Origin: Flavobacterium sp. UBA4098
Lineage (GTDB): Bacteria > Bacteroidota > Bacteroidia > Flavobacteriales > Flavobacteriaceae
DNA: 52,562 nt
Direction: 5' to 3'
NCBI GenBank assembly: GCA_002382495.1
Contig: DFXW01000015.1
Location: 2,421 to 54,982 of the forward strand
Made by a program: the position numbers and the translations under genes. The notes under the pieces were generated by a model. That model saw only the letters and a list, made by a program, of their open reading frames with translations. It searched no databases and was not told where the DNA came from. Below, piece by piece: positions 1 to 8,915 of the stretch. Numbering within the stretch: position 1 is the first letter of the stretch; each line of letters starts with the position of its first letter.

Positions 1-2
1 AT

Positions 3-1874
3 CACTTTCAAATGACCTATTATTTATTGATTTTTTTATTGGTGTTGGTGGGTTATTTTGCCTTTCAATTTATCAAAGAGAAAGACTATAAAGGATTAGG
101 AATTGCTTTTGGGGTATTAGCTATTGCTGGTATTTTTGCTATTGGTGCCAATGCTACGAATTTATTGGCTACAACTGAATACACCAAATTTAGTACCCGT
201 GAAAAAAACGAATTGACCTTCAATAGGAATGGTTCTAAAGTAACTGAAAACAGTGCGTTATCTCGTGATTATATAACTGAGTACAGTTATGGCATTGCTG
301 AAAGTTTCAATTTGGTCGCGCCAAGACTTTTTGGAGGATCTAATAATGAAACCTTAGGAACTGATAGTAGTATGTATCAGTTCATGATCAGCCAAGGAGT
401 GCCTGACAGTCAAGCACAAGATTATGTAAAAGGAATGCCTACCTATTGGGGAGACCAACCCATTGTTGCTGCACCAGCATACATAGGGGCTGTAGTATTC
501 TTTTTGGCTTTCTTAGCTTTGTTTATAGACAATCGTAAAATCAAATACGTTTTCTTTGGAGGTGCTATGTTTGCTTTGGTGTTGTCTTGGGGAAAAAATT
601 TTCCAGTACTAACCAACTTTTTTATTGATTATATTCCGTTGTATGATAAATTCAGAGCGGTTTCTTCGATACAAGTCCTGCTAGAATTATGTTTCCCGGT
701 ATTAGCAGTTATGGGATTACAGTCTTTTTTCCAATTGGATCAAAATCAGCAAAAGAAAGGCTTGCTCCAATCGACCTTGTTTGGTCTTGGAGTGCTATTG
801 ATACTGTTTTTATGTAAAGGGACCTTTAGTTTTTCTACTTCAAGTGATGACTATTTTATCAAAAATTATGGACCTGCTTTTGTAGACGCTTTAAAAGCAG
901 ATCGAAAAACCATGTACAGCGCTGATTTGTTGCGTTCTGCATTTTTTATTCTTCTTGTGGCTGGATCTTTATGGTTGTTTATCAAGAATAAATTGGCACA
1001 GCAAACTACTATAGTAGTTATTGGATTGGTTATGATTTTCGATCTGTTTGTAGTGGACAAAAAATACGTTTCTGAAAAAGATTTTGTAAGCAAAAGAGAA
1101 ATTGAAGTACCTTTTCAAGCCACTCCGGTGGATGCACAGATATTGCAAGACAGTAGCAACTATCGCGTATTTGAAATCAATGGTAATTTATCTAGTGCCC
1201 GAGCTTCTTTTTTCCATAAATCAATTGGTGGCTATCATGCGGCAAAGCCAAGAAGAATGCAGCAATTATTTGATTACCAAATTGCCAAAAATAATTTAGA
1301 ACCCTTGAACTTCTTGAATGTAAAATATTTGATTCAAACGGATAAAGAAGGTAAAGAGTTTCCTATTGCTAATCCGGATGCCAATGGAAATGCTTGGTTT
1401 GTGAGTCAGGTGAAATTAGTTCCAACTGCAGACGAAGAGATGAAGGCATTGGATCAACTAGATTCCAAAAATGTGGCTGTTATAAATTCAAAGGAATTTA
1501 CAATTAATAAATCGGCTTTCGTCAAAGACAGTTCGTCTATAATCACCTTGGATTCGTATCAGCCTAACCATTTACAATACACTTCTATTAATGCCAATGA
1601 AGGTTTAGCAGTGTTTTCAGAAATGTATTATAAAAATGGCTGGAATGCCTATATCGACGGGAATAAAGTAGAACATCTTCAAGTTGATTATGTTTTAAGA
1701 GCATTGGTACTTCCGGCAGGAAAACATAGGGTTGAATTTAAATTTGAACCTCAGGTGGTTCAAACAGGTAGCACAATTACTTTGGTAAGTTCTATTGGAA
1801 TCCTTTTACTATTGATGGGCGGAATTTATTTCGAAAGAAAAAAGACAATCGAAATGCAGCAGAATGGCAAATAA
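3..1874 (+). CDS. YfhO family membrane protein, 3' part (truncated by window edge)
   Basis: The reading frame is open to the left edge: codons before the first ATG at 12 read H-F-Q-M-T-Y-Y-L-L without a stop, so the true start lies outside the window. The visible 620 residues hold about nine hydrophobic segments and a soluble C-terminal domain containing YYKNGWNAYIDG, typical of YfhO proteins, and end with one more membrane helix and a basic tail. YfhO proteins of Firmicutes help glycosylate cell-surface polymers; in Bacteroidetes the role is not established. The stop overlaps the start of the following glycosyltransferase by 11 bases, which suggests translational coupling in a surface-glycan operon. 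Confidence 0.85.
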   Translation, partial: HFQMTYYLLIFLLVLVGYFAFQFIKEKDYKGLGIAFGVLAIAGIFAIGANATNLLATTEYTKFSTREKNELTFNRNGSKVTENSALSRDYITEYSYGIAESFNLVAPRLFGGSNNETLGTDSSMYQFMISQGVPDSQAQDYVKGMPTYWGDQPIVAAPAYIGAVVFFLAFLALFIDNRKIKYVFFGGAMFALVLSWGKNFPVLTNFFIDYIPLYDKFRAVSSIQVLLELCFPVLAVMGLQSFFQLDQNQQKKGLLQSTLFGLGVLLILFLCKGTFSFSTSSDDYFIKNYGPAFVDALKADRKTMYSADLLRSAFFILLVAGSLWLFIKNKLAQQTTIVVIGLVMIFDLFVVDKKYVSEKDFVSKREIEVPFQATPVDAQILQDSSNYRVFEINGNLSSARASFFHKSIGGYHAAKPRRMQQLFDYQIAKNNLEPLNFLNVKYLIQTDKEGKEFPIANPDANGNAWFVSQVKLVPTADEEMKALDQLDSKNVAVINSKEFTINKSAFVKDSSSIITLDSYQPNHLQYTSINANEGLAVFSEMYYKNGWNAYIDGNKVEHLQVDYVLRALVLPAGKHRVEFKFEPQVVQTGSTITLVSSIGILLLLMGGIYFERKKTIEMQQNGK

Positions 1875-3162
1875 TAGCACAAAAAAACTTTTAATCATTA
1901 CGTATTATTGGCCGCCAGCTGGAGGACCAGGAGTACAACGTTGGTTGAAGTTTGTGAAGTATTTACCTGATTTTGATGTACAACCTATCGTATTCGTACC
2001 TGAAAACCCAACCTATCCAATTGTGGATTCGAACTTGGTTGCTGAAGTGTCAGATAAAGCCATTATTTTAAAAACTCCCATTTTTGAACCTTACCAATTG
2101 GCTTCTTTTTTATCTAAAAACAAGACCAAAAAAATCAGTTCTGGGATTATTCCCAATCAAAAAAAGCAATCGTTTTTAGAGAAAGTGATGCTTTGGGTAC
2201 GAGGTAATTTATTTATACCTGATGCTCGGGTATTTTGGGTAAAACCTTCTGTTGCCTATTTGGAAAAGTACATTCGTGAAAACGAAATTGACACCATAAT
2301 TACATCGGGACCACCACATAGTTTGCATTTGATCGGATTGGAATTAAAACAAAAAATGAATCTGAAGTGGTTGGCTGATTTTCGTGACCCTTGGACCACT
2401 ATTGGTTACCATAAATCGTTACGATTATCTCACTATGCAGCTAAGAAGCACAAACAATTAGAAAGTCAAGTGCTCAATTCAGCTGATACCATTATCGTAA
2501 CAAGTAAAACTACTAAAGCCGAGTTCCAAGCTTTAACCACTAAACCAATTGAAGTCATTACCAATGGCTTTGATGTTGAAAAAGTAGACAAACAAAGCTT
2601 GGATACAAAATTTAGTTTGGCACATATTGGTTCTTTTCTATCAGAAAGAAATCCAAAAATAGTATGGGAATGTTTGGTCGAACTTTGTGATGAAATTCCT
2701 GATTTTAAATCCCATTTAGAGATCAAATTAATAGGCGCAATTAGTCAAGAAGTTTTGGAGACAATCGAACAATTTGGATTGAATTCGTTTTTAAATAATC
2801 TAGGTTATGTATCGCATGCCGAAGCTGTGGCACACCAGCGCAAATCACAAGTTCTATTATTAATAGAAATTAATTCAGATGAAACCAAAAGTATATTGCC
2901 AGGAAAATTGTTTGAGTATATGGTTTCAGAACGGCCAATACTAGCTATCGGTCCAAAAGATTCTGATTTTGCTGAGATTATAACCAATACTAATTCAGGA
3001 GTGTTTTTTGAGTATTCAGAAAAAGCGAAATTAAAGCAAACCATTCAAGAGTATTTTAATCAATTTTTGGTAGGGAAACTGCAATCTCATGCAGTTGGAC
3101 TTCAGCAGTATTCTCGAAAAAATTTAACCCAACAATTAGTCGCACTACTTCGCCAACAATAA
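1864..3162 (+). CDS. Glycosyltransferase, GT4-like (GT-B fold)
   Basis: The 432-residue protein begins with a basic strand and a YYWPPAGGPGVQRW motif, the glycine-rich N-terminal acceptor-side loop of GT4-like enzymes. WLADFRDPWT lies in the middle. PGKLFEYMVSERP sits near residues 345-357, where GT-B enzymes bind the nucleotide sugar through a conserved glutamate. No signal peptide or membrane helix is visible, so it should act on the cytoplasmic side of the membrane. It overlaps the YfhO-type gene and is followed 15 bases later by a flippase, so it probably builds a lipid-linked or surface glycan. Donor and acceptor cannot be read from sequence. Confidence 0.85.
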   Translation: MANNSTKKLLIITYYWPPAGGPGVQRWLKFVKYLPDFDVQPIVFVPENPTYPIVDSNLVAEVSDKAIILKTPIFEPYQLASFLSKNKTKKISSGIIPNQKKQSFLEKVMLWVRGNLFIPDARVFWVKPSVAYLEKYIRENEIDTIITSGPPHSLHLIGLELKQKMNLKWLADFRDPWTTIGYHKSLRLSHYAAKKHKQLESQVLNSADTIIVTSKTTKAEFQALTTKPIEVITNGFDVEKVDKQSLDTKFSLAHIGSFLSERNPKIVWECLVELCDEIPDFKSHLEIKLIGAISQEVLETIEQFGLNSFLNNLGYVSHAEAVAHQRKSQVLLLIEINSDETKSILPGKLFEYMVSERPILAIGPKDSDFAEIITNTNSGVFFEYSEKAKLKQTIQEYFNQFLVGKLQSHAVGLQQYSRKNLTQQLVALLRQQ

Positions 3163-3177
3163 TATACCAATTTACTT

Positions 3178-4641
3178 ATGGGAATCGTATTAAATCAGTC
3201 TTTAAAAAATACCATTATCACCTATATAGGTTTTGCAATTGGTGGTATCAGTACGATTTTTTTATTCCCTTCTATTTTAGGAAAAACCTATTACGGTTTG
3301 TCCAATTACATTTTGTCTTGTGCCAATGTCATTATGCCTTTGTTTGCAATTGGAATGCAGAATACTTTAGTTAAATTTTATTCGCAATGCAAAACAGAAA
3401 AAGAGCAAAATCAATTTTTATCCTTTTCGGTTCTATTCCCACTAGTATTAACGATTCCGCTTTTACTTTTAGGCTTATTTTTTTACGATGAAATCAGTCT
3501 GTTTGTAACCAAGAAAAATCCAATTGTAAAGGAGTTTATTTATTTAATCCCATTTATCGGATTGTGTATGGCTTATTTTGAGATATTTTATGCTTGGGCT
3601 AGGGTGCATATGCATTCGGTTTTTGGAAATTTCATCAAAGAAGTGGGATTGCGATTGTTTTCATTGGTTGCTTTAGTTGGAATGTATTTGGGATGGATTA
3701 CGGCAATAGAGTTCATCTACTTAACGGCAGGAATATATTTTGTAGCATTATTAATCACGATGCTGTATGCCTTTAGAGTAAAAAAACCTGATTTTCAACT
3801 TTCGATACCCCATAACGTTAAAGGTATTTTAGAGTATACTTTTTATATTATTCTTTCAGGTAGTGTAGCTAATCTTCTTTTGGATGGCGATAAAATTATG
3901 TTGAACCAATATATGGACATTGGCAATATTGCCTTTTATTCGGTTGCAACATATATTGCTTTAGTAATTTCAGTGCCAAGTCGGGCGATGCATCAAATTG
4001 TATATCCAATTACGGCCAAGTTAATGCATGAAAACAAGCACGATGAATTGAATGATTTGTACAAAAAAACCTCTCTCAATTTACAAATTGTAGGCGGCTT
4101 TGTTATGTTGTGCATTTTTGTCAATATTGATCAATTGTACGAAATGCTGCCCAAAGATTATGCGGGTGGAATTTGGATTGTTTTCATCATTGGTTTATCC
4201 AAATATTTTGACTTAATCCTAGGGAATAATAATGCGATTATTTTTAATTCAAAATATTACCGAATGGTATTGTTTTTAGGATTGATGCTTGTATTTTTTA
4301 CGATTGTATTGAATATGATCTTTATTCCTTTATATGGTATTACAGGATCAGCAATTGCCACCTTACTGTCAATAACTATTTATAGCGTCGCTAAATTAAT
4401 GTTTGTAGTAAAACGAATGCATTTGTACCCGTTTACAATTCAAACGGTGTATTCGATTATAATTACAGCTATTTTATTTGTATTGTTTTATTTTTGGAAA
4501 TTTCCTTTCCATCCAATACTAGGAATTGTATTAAAATCCATTCTAGTAACCATTCTCTACGTATATATTAATTATCGATTTTCAATTTCAAAGGAGATCA
4601 ATCAAGTACTTCATTCGTTAATTAAAAAATTAAAATTCTAA
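3178..4641 (+). CDS. Polysaccharide biosynthesis protein, Wzx-like flippase
   Basis: This 487-residue protein is hydrophobic along nearly its whole length, with about 12-14 predicted membrane segments separated by short basic loops. The opening (SLKNTIITYIGFAIGGIS) and the overall pattern match the polysaccharide transporter (PST) branch of the MOP superfamily, which flips lipid-linked oligosaccharides across the inner membrane. It follows the glycosyltransferase by 15 bases in the same direction and closes the visible glycan operon. The substrate is unknown. The family call is secure; a specific Wzx role is inferred from context. Confidence 0.85.
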   Translation: MGIVLNQSLKNTIITYIGFAIGGISTIFLFPSILGKTYYGLSNYILSCANVIMPLFAIGMQNTLVKFYSQCKTEKEQNQFLSFSVLFPLVLTIPLLLLGLFFYDEISLFVTKKNPIVKEFIYLIPFIGLCMAYFEIFYAWARVHMHSVFGNFIKEVGLRLFSLVALVGMYLGWITAIEFIYLTAGIYFVALLITMLYAFRVKKPDFQLSIPHNVKGILEYTFYIILSGSVANLLLDGDKIMLNQYMDIGNIAFYSVATYIALVISVPSRAMHQIVYPITAKLMHENKHDELNDLYKKTSLNLQIVGGFVMLCIFVNIDQLYEMLPKDYAGGIWIVFIIGLSKYFDLILGNNNAIIFNSKYYRMVLFLGLMLVFFTIVLNMIFIPLYGITGSAIATLLSITIYSVAKLMFVVKRMHLYPFTIQTVYSIIITAILFVLFYFWKFPFHPILGIVLKSILVTILYVYINYRFSISKEINQVLHSLIKKLKF

Positions 4642-4684
4642 TTGGTGTAATATCACTAAATCTTGGTATTGTACAGGAGATTGG

Positions 4685-5020
4685 ATGGGATTATTTTTGT
4701 TTGTAGTAAGAATAGGATCCCATTTTATGAATGACAATCAGTATAGTTCGGATAAGAGTTTACAAGATTTCTATAAACGTGTAAGTTCAAAAATTAGCAC
4801 CGGATTTATAGTTAAAGAGAGAAATGATAAATTACCTTTTGCTATTTTATCTAGAGAAGCTAGAAGAATTAATCACAGCTTTAACTTTGTATTGTTTTGT
4901 TTGACCTTGGGATTATGGTCAATAGGTTGGCTGTATCTAACCTTTGTTTATGGCAAAGAAAAGCGAATTCTTATTGCTATAGATGAAGACGGTAAAACCT
5001 TTGTGGATTCCTGTTACTAA
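4685..5020 (+). CDS. Small membrane protein of unknown function
   Basis: I do not recognise this 111-residue protein. A hydrophilic N-terminal half (about residues 15-65, with SSDKSLQDFYKRV and KERNDK) is followed by one strongly hydrophobic helix (about 67-92, with FCLTLGLWSIGWLYLTFVYG) and a short charged tail. The ATG at 4727 (M15 here) is an alternative start; it would remove a first hydrophobic patch and leave 97 residues. It lies 43 bases after the flippase, converges on uvrA with only 7 bases between the stops, and has no visible terminator. Its link to the glycan operon is by position only. Confidence 0.55.
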   Translation: MGLFLFVVRIGSHFMNDNQYSSDKSLQDFYKRVSSKISTGFIVKERNDKLPFAILSREARRINHSFNFVLFCLTLGLWSIGWLYLTFVYGKEKRILIAIDEDGKTFVDSCY

Positions 5021-5027
5021 TTCCGAT

Positions 5028-7811
5028 TTATAGTTTTTCTTTCAAATAACTAGCTGTAATCGATTTTTTCATTTTCACTAAATCTTCAGGAGTTCCAGCA
5101 CCTAATAATTGTCCTCCATTTTCTCCTCCTTCAGGACCTAAATCAATAATCCAATCGGCACATTTAATAAGATCCAAATTGTGTTCGATCACAATGATGG
5201 AATGTCCTTTTTCTATCAATGCATCAAAGGAAGCCAATAACTTCTTAATATCGTGAAAATGCAACCCTGTTGTAGGTTCGTCAAATACAAAAAGTGCTTT
5301 GTCTTTGGTAGCACCTTTTACTAAGAACGAAGCTAACTTGATACGTTGTGCTTCCCCACCAGAAAGTGTAGATGAAGATTGCCCTAGTTGTACATAACCC
5401 AAACCAACATCTTGAAGTGGCTGTAGCTTTTGAGTGATTTTGGTTTGTTTGTGTTCTGTAAAGAATGCAATCGCATCATCGATAGTCAATGTTAAAATAT
5501 CGTTGATATTTTTGCCTTCAAAAGCAACTTCTAAGACTTCTTTTTTGAAACGTTTTCCATTACAGGTTTCGCAATGCAATTGTACATCGGCCATGAAAAC
5601 CATTTCAACATTGATGGTTCCTTCTCCTTTACAGCTTTCGCACCGACCACCATCTACGTTAAAAGAGAAATGTTTGGCTTGATAACCTCTTACCTTAGAA
5701 AGCTTTTCTTTGGCATACAAATCCCGAATATCATCATAGGCTTTAATGTAAGTAACTGGATTCGAACGCGAACTTCGTCCAATGGGGTTCTGATCTACAT
5801 ATTCAATATGTTTGATATGCGAAAAGGAACCGGTCATTTCGGTAAATTGCCCAGCTTTTTCACCCGCATTATCGAGTTTCTTTTGCATGGCTGGAAATAA
5901 GATCTTTTTGACCAATGTACTTTTCCCACTTCCAGAAACGCCAGTTATTACTGTAAGAACGTCTAATGGAAAACTAACATCAATGTTTTGCAAGTTGTTT
6001 TCTCTTGCGCCTTTGATTTCAATTTGATTTTTGAATGGTCTTCGTCTTTTTGGAACAGCAATTTCCAATTTACCATTCAAATATAGAGATGTTAAAGAAT
6101 CCGATTGTAGAATTTCGTCATAGGTTCCTTGCGCTACTAAATTACCACCATGCGTTCCAGCTTCTGGACCAATGTCGATAATCATATCCGCAGCTTTCAT
6201 GATATCTTCGTCATGTTCCACCACAATTACTGTATTGCCCAAATCTCGTAAAGACAATAAGACTTTAATCAAGCGTTCGGTGTCTTTTGGATGTAAGCCA
6301 ATACTTGGTTCATCCAAAATATACATGGAACCTACCAAACTACTTCCTAATGAAGTGGCTAAGTTGATACGCTGTGACTCACCACCTGAAAGCGTAGCCG
6401 AATTTCGATTTAGGGTCAGGTAATCCAAACCTACTTCGGTTAAAAAAGACAAGCGATTGTTGATTTCGATCAGCAAGCGTTTGGCAATTTGTTTTTCGTA
6501 TTCGTTGAGTTCAATGTTTTTGAAAAAATCTACCAAATGACGAATTGGTAAATCTACCAAATCGGAAACCGTTTTGCCGTTTATTTTTACATAAGAAGCT
6601 TCAATGCGTAGTCGTTTTCCTTTGCAAGTGTTGCACTTGGTTTTTCCGCGGTAACGGGACAACATTACCCGGTTTTGAATCTTGTAATTTTTCTCCTCTA
6701 GTTCTTTGAAAAAGTCATTTAGACCTTGAAAATATTGATTTCCTGTCCAAACTAATTCTTTTTGCGCTTCGGTCAATTCAAAAAAAGGTTTGTGAATTGG
6801 GAAGTCAAATTTGTAGGCATTTTTAACCAATTCATCTCTGTACCAGCTCATGCTTTCTCCTCGCCAAGGGAAAATGGCATTTTCATAAATAGACAAGCTC
6901 GTATTTGGAATAACCAACTCCGTGTCTATTCCAATGATGTTACCATAACCTTCGCAAACTGGACATGCGCCATAGGGATTATTAAAACTAAACAAATGCA
7001 CATTAGGCTCTAAAAAAGAAATACCATCCAACTCAAAATTATTCGAATAGGAGAATCGTTTATCGGAGTTTAATTCTTGCAAATAGCAAATCCCTTTTCC
7101 TTCAAAGAAAGCCGTTTGAACAGCATCGGCTAATCGGTTGCAAAACTCTTCTTCGTCTTTGACAACAATTCGGTCAACAATTAGAAAGATTTCTTTTTTA
7201 CCTAAATTTTTAGGCAAATCGTTCAAACGAACCATTTCGCCATCAACCCATATTCGAGCAAAACCTTGTTGTAACAATACGTTGAGTTTGTCTTCAAGTT
7301 TTCGCCCTTTTTCTAAATGAATAGGAGCAAGGAGTAACCATTTGCTATCTATTTCTAATTTTTTTACCTCTGAAACGACATCGGTAACGGTATTTTTTTT
7401 GACTTCTTGACCTGAAATAGGTGAAAAAGTTCGCCCAACTCGGGCATATAATAATTTGATATAATCGTAAATTTCAGTTGAGGTTCCAACTGTAGAACGA
7501 GCATTAGTCGTATTAACCTTTTGTTCAATAGCAATCGCAGGTGCAATACCTTTGATGTATTCAACTTTGGGTTTATCCAAACGGCCTAAGAATTGGCGTG
7601 CATAAGACGATAAACTTTCAACATAACGACGTTGTCCTTCGGCATACAAAGTATCAAAGGCCAAACTTGACTTTCCAGATCCTGAAAGCCCTGTAATTAC
7701 TACCAGTTTATTCCTTGGAATAGCGACATCTACATTTTTTAAATTATGTACTTGAGCGCCTTTTATGATAATGTTTTTCTTAGGATCTAATGAAGTAATG
7801 TCGGTTGGCAT
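5028..7811 (-). CDS. uvrA: UvrABC excision nuclease subunit A
   Basis: UvrA is the damage-sensing ATPase of nucleotide excision repair; it loads UvrB onto lesions. The 927-residue protein has the duplicated ABC ATPase layout: Walker A GLSGSGKSS at 41-49, a second Walker A GVSGSGKST in the C-terminal half, signatures LSGGESQRINLA and LSGGEAQRIKLA, and CxxC zinc-binding modules (CPVC, CNTC, CESC, CETC). Length fits the family (about 940 in E. coli). A TACTTTTG promoter element lies at 7830-7837, just ahead of the start. It is transcribed divergently from the sigma-factor gene. Confidence 0.97.
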   Translation of the reverse strand: MPTDITSLDPKKNIIIKGAQVHNLKNVDVAIPRNKLVVITGLSGSGKSSLAFDTLYAEGQRRYVESLSSYARQFLGRLDKPKVEYIKGIAPAIAIEQKVNTTNARSTVGTSTEIYDYIKLLYARVGRTFSPISGQEVKKNTVTDVVSEVKKLEIDSKWLLLAPIHLEKGRKLEDKLNVLLQQGFARIWVDGEMVRLNDLPKNLGKKEIFLIVDRIVVKDEEEFCNRLADAVQTAFFEGKGICYLQELNSDKRFSYSNNFELDGISFLEPNVHLFSFNNPYGACPVCEGYGNIIGIDTELVIPNTSLSIYENAIFPWRGESMSWYRDELVKNAYKFDFPIHKPFFELTEAQKELVWTGNQYFQGLNDFFKELEEKNYKIQNRVMLSRYRGKTKCNTCKGKRLRIEASYVKINGKTVSDLVDLPIRHLVDFFKNIELNEYEKQIAKRLLIEINNRLSFLTEVGLDYLTLNRNSATLSGGESQRINLATSLGSSLVGSMYILDEPSIGLHPKDTERLIKVLLSLRDLGNTVIVVEHDEDIMKAADMIIDIGPEAGTHGGNLVAQGTYDEILQSDSLTSLYLNGKLEIAVPKRRRPFKNQIEIKGARENNLQNIDVSFPLDVLTVITGVSGSGKSTLVKKILFPAMQKKLDNAGEKAGQFTEMTGSFSHIKHIEYVDQNPIGRSSRSNPVTYIKAYDDIRDLYAKEKLSKVRGYQAKHFSFNVDGGRCESCKGEGTINVEMVFMADVQLHCETCNGKRFKKEVLEVAFEGKNINDILTLTIDDAIAFFTEHKQTKITQKLQPLQDVGLGYVQLGQSSSTLSGGEAQRIKLASFLVKGATKDKALFVFDEPTTGLHFHDIKKLLASFDALIEKGHSIIVIEHNLDLIKCADWIIDLGPEGGENGGQLLGAGTPEDLVKMKKSITASYLKEKL

Positions 7812-7829
7812 AAGACTTTTTAATTTTTA

Positions 7830-7837
7830 CAAAAGTA
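7830..7837 (-). promoter_or_regulatory. Bacteroidetes -7 element for uvrA
   Basis: On the minus strand this reads TACTTTTG, matching TAnnTTTG, 18 bases ahead of the uvrA start codon. A TTG that could serve as the -33 element lies about 22 bases upstream (near 7860). Confidence 0.5.
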
Positions 7838-7990
7838 GGCATTTTCCAACTGAGATTAGCAACTACCAAATAACCATTTTTACTGTTTTATTCAATTTAA
7901 TTAGCGACTTTTATGAGATTATTAAGGTGCTTAAATCACTATTTTTTTAAATTATCATTTTTTTCTTAGGTTATTCTAATTAAAATAATT

Positions 7991-7998
7991 TAAATTTG
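7991..7998 (+). promoter_or_regulatory. Bacteroidetes -7 element for the sigma-factor gene
   Basis: The sequence TAAATTTG matches TAnnTTTG and lies 93 bases before the sigma-factor ATG in a very AT-rich region. No clear -33 TTTG is seen at the usual spacing, so this is a candidate only. Confidence 0.4.
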
Positions 7999-8091
7999 GA
8001 ATTCAAAATCATCAAAAAACAAAAGCCTATTTAACATTTTTACTTTTTAGAACATTTTTTTTACTATTTCAAACCCTCTAAAAGGTAATTT

Positions 8092-8676
8092 ATGGCTATT
8101 ACTCCCATTGATGATGCTACATTAGTACATGATTATATTGCTGGCAACGAAGCTGCATTAGCAACGCTTATCAAAAGACACCAATCCAAAATTTTCGGTT
8201 TTATCTATTCCAAACTTGGCGATAGAGACATGGCAAACGATATATTTCAAGATACGTTTATTAAAGTGATTCGAACTTTGAAATCCAACGCGTATAACGA
8301 AGAGGGAAAATTCCTTCCTTGGGTAATGCGAATTGCGCATAATTTGATCGTAGATCATTACCGCAGCAATAAAAAAATGCCATTGTATAGAGAAACAGAG
8401 GATTTTTCTATTTTTTCTATCATGACAGATGATACTTTGACGATTGAAAATAAACTAATTTCTGATCAGGTTTCCAACGATTTACATCAATTAGTTGAAG
8501 AACTACCTGTTGATCAAAAAGAGGTATTGATGATGCGCTTGTATCAAGATATGAGTTTTAAAGAAATATCGGAGGCTACTGGAGTGAGTATTAATACGGC
8601 ATTAGGGCGAATGCGTTATGCTTTACTTAATTTAAGAAAAGTGATTGATAAACATCAAATTACTTTAACTAATTAA
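8092..8676 (+). CDS. RNA polymerase sigma factor, ECF type
   Basis: The 194-residue protein has the two domains of ECF sigma factors. Region 2 is at about 24-95, with KIFGFIYSKLGDRDMAND, DIFQDTFIKV and a WVMRIAHNLIVDHYR segment that should contact the -10 DNA. Region 4 is at about 137-187, with a helix-turn-helix (MSFKEISEATGVSINTALGR). No anti-sigma gene lies next to it; instead a 47-residue basic protein follows after 50 bases, and both end at the terminator at 8876. In Bacteroidetes such solitary ECF-like factors are common, but the regulon cannot be inferred here. Confidence 0.92.
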   Translation: MAITPIDDATLVHDYIAGNEAALATLIKRHQSKIFGFIYSKLGDRDMANDIFQDTFIKVIRTLKSNAYNEEGKFLPWVMRIAHNLIVDHYRSNKKMPLYRETEDFSIFSIMTDDTLTIENKLISDQVSNDLHQLVEELPVDQKEVLMMRLYQDMSFKEISEATGVSINTALGRMRYALLNLRKVIDKHQITLTN

Positions 8677-8726
8677 ACAATAATGTTTAGTTTTTGTCGT
8701 TGTATTGTAAATTGTAAATACCAACT

Positions 8727-8870
8727 ATGGCAAAAATCTACTCTAAAAAATCATTTGTTGCTCCAAAAATGAAACCAAAGAAAGAAATTGTTTCTTTCTT
8801 GTTGGATTATTCAAAGGCGTTGAAAGTAGTCAAATCGGAGCGCGCTACTTTTGAATTTATCGCTAACTAA
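8727..8870 (+). CDS. Small basic protein of unknown function (47 residues)
   Basis: An ATG at 8727 opens a 47-codon frame ending in TAA at 8868-8870. The product is lysine-rich, starting MAKIYSKKSF and containing KMKPKKE, followed by an amphipathic segment (IVSFLLDYSKALKVV) and an acidic/aromatic tail (TFEFIAN). It has no membrane helix or signal peptide. Support for its being real: it directly follows the sigma-factor gene, and its stop is 5 bases before a strong terminator. I recall similar small proteins behind this sigma factor in other Flavobacterium genomes, but cannot check. Function unknown. Confidence 0.65.
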   Translation: MAKIYSKKSFVAPKMKPKKEIVSFLLDYSKALKVVKSERATFEFIAN

Positions 8871-8875
8871 TTATA

Positions 8876-8909
8876 AAGCAGACTCTTTTTAATTCAAAAG
8901 AGTCTGCTT
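8876..8909. terminator. Strong two-way intrinsic terminator
   Basis: A perfect 14-bp stem (AAGCAGACTCTTTT paired with AAAAGAGTCTGCTT) with a 6-base loop lies between the convergent small-protein gene and the aldehyde dehydrogenase gene. The A/T ends of the stem could serve both directions. Confidence 0.8.
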
Positions 8910-8915
8910 CATACT

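Noticed and set aside
8092..8870. Sigma/anti-sigma pair
   Set aside because: The small protein behind the sigma factor has no membrane helix or zinc-finger anti-sigma motif, so calling it an anti-sigma factor is not supported.
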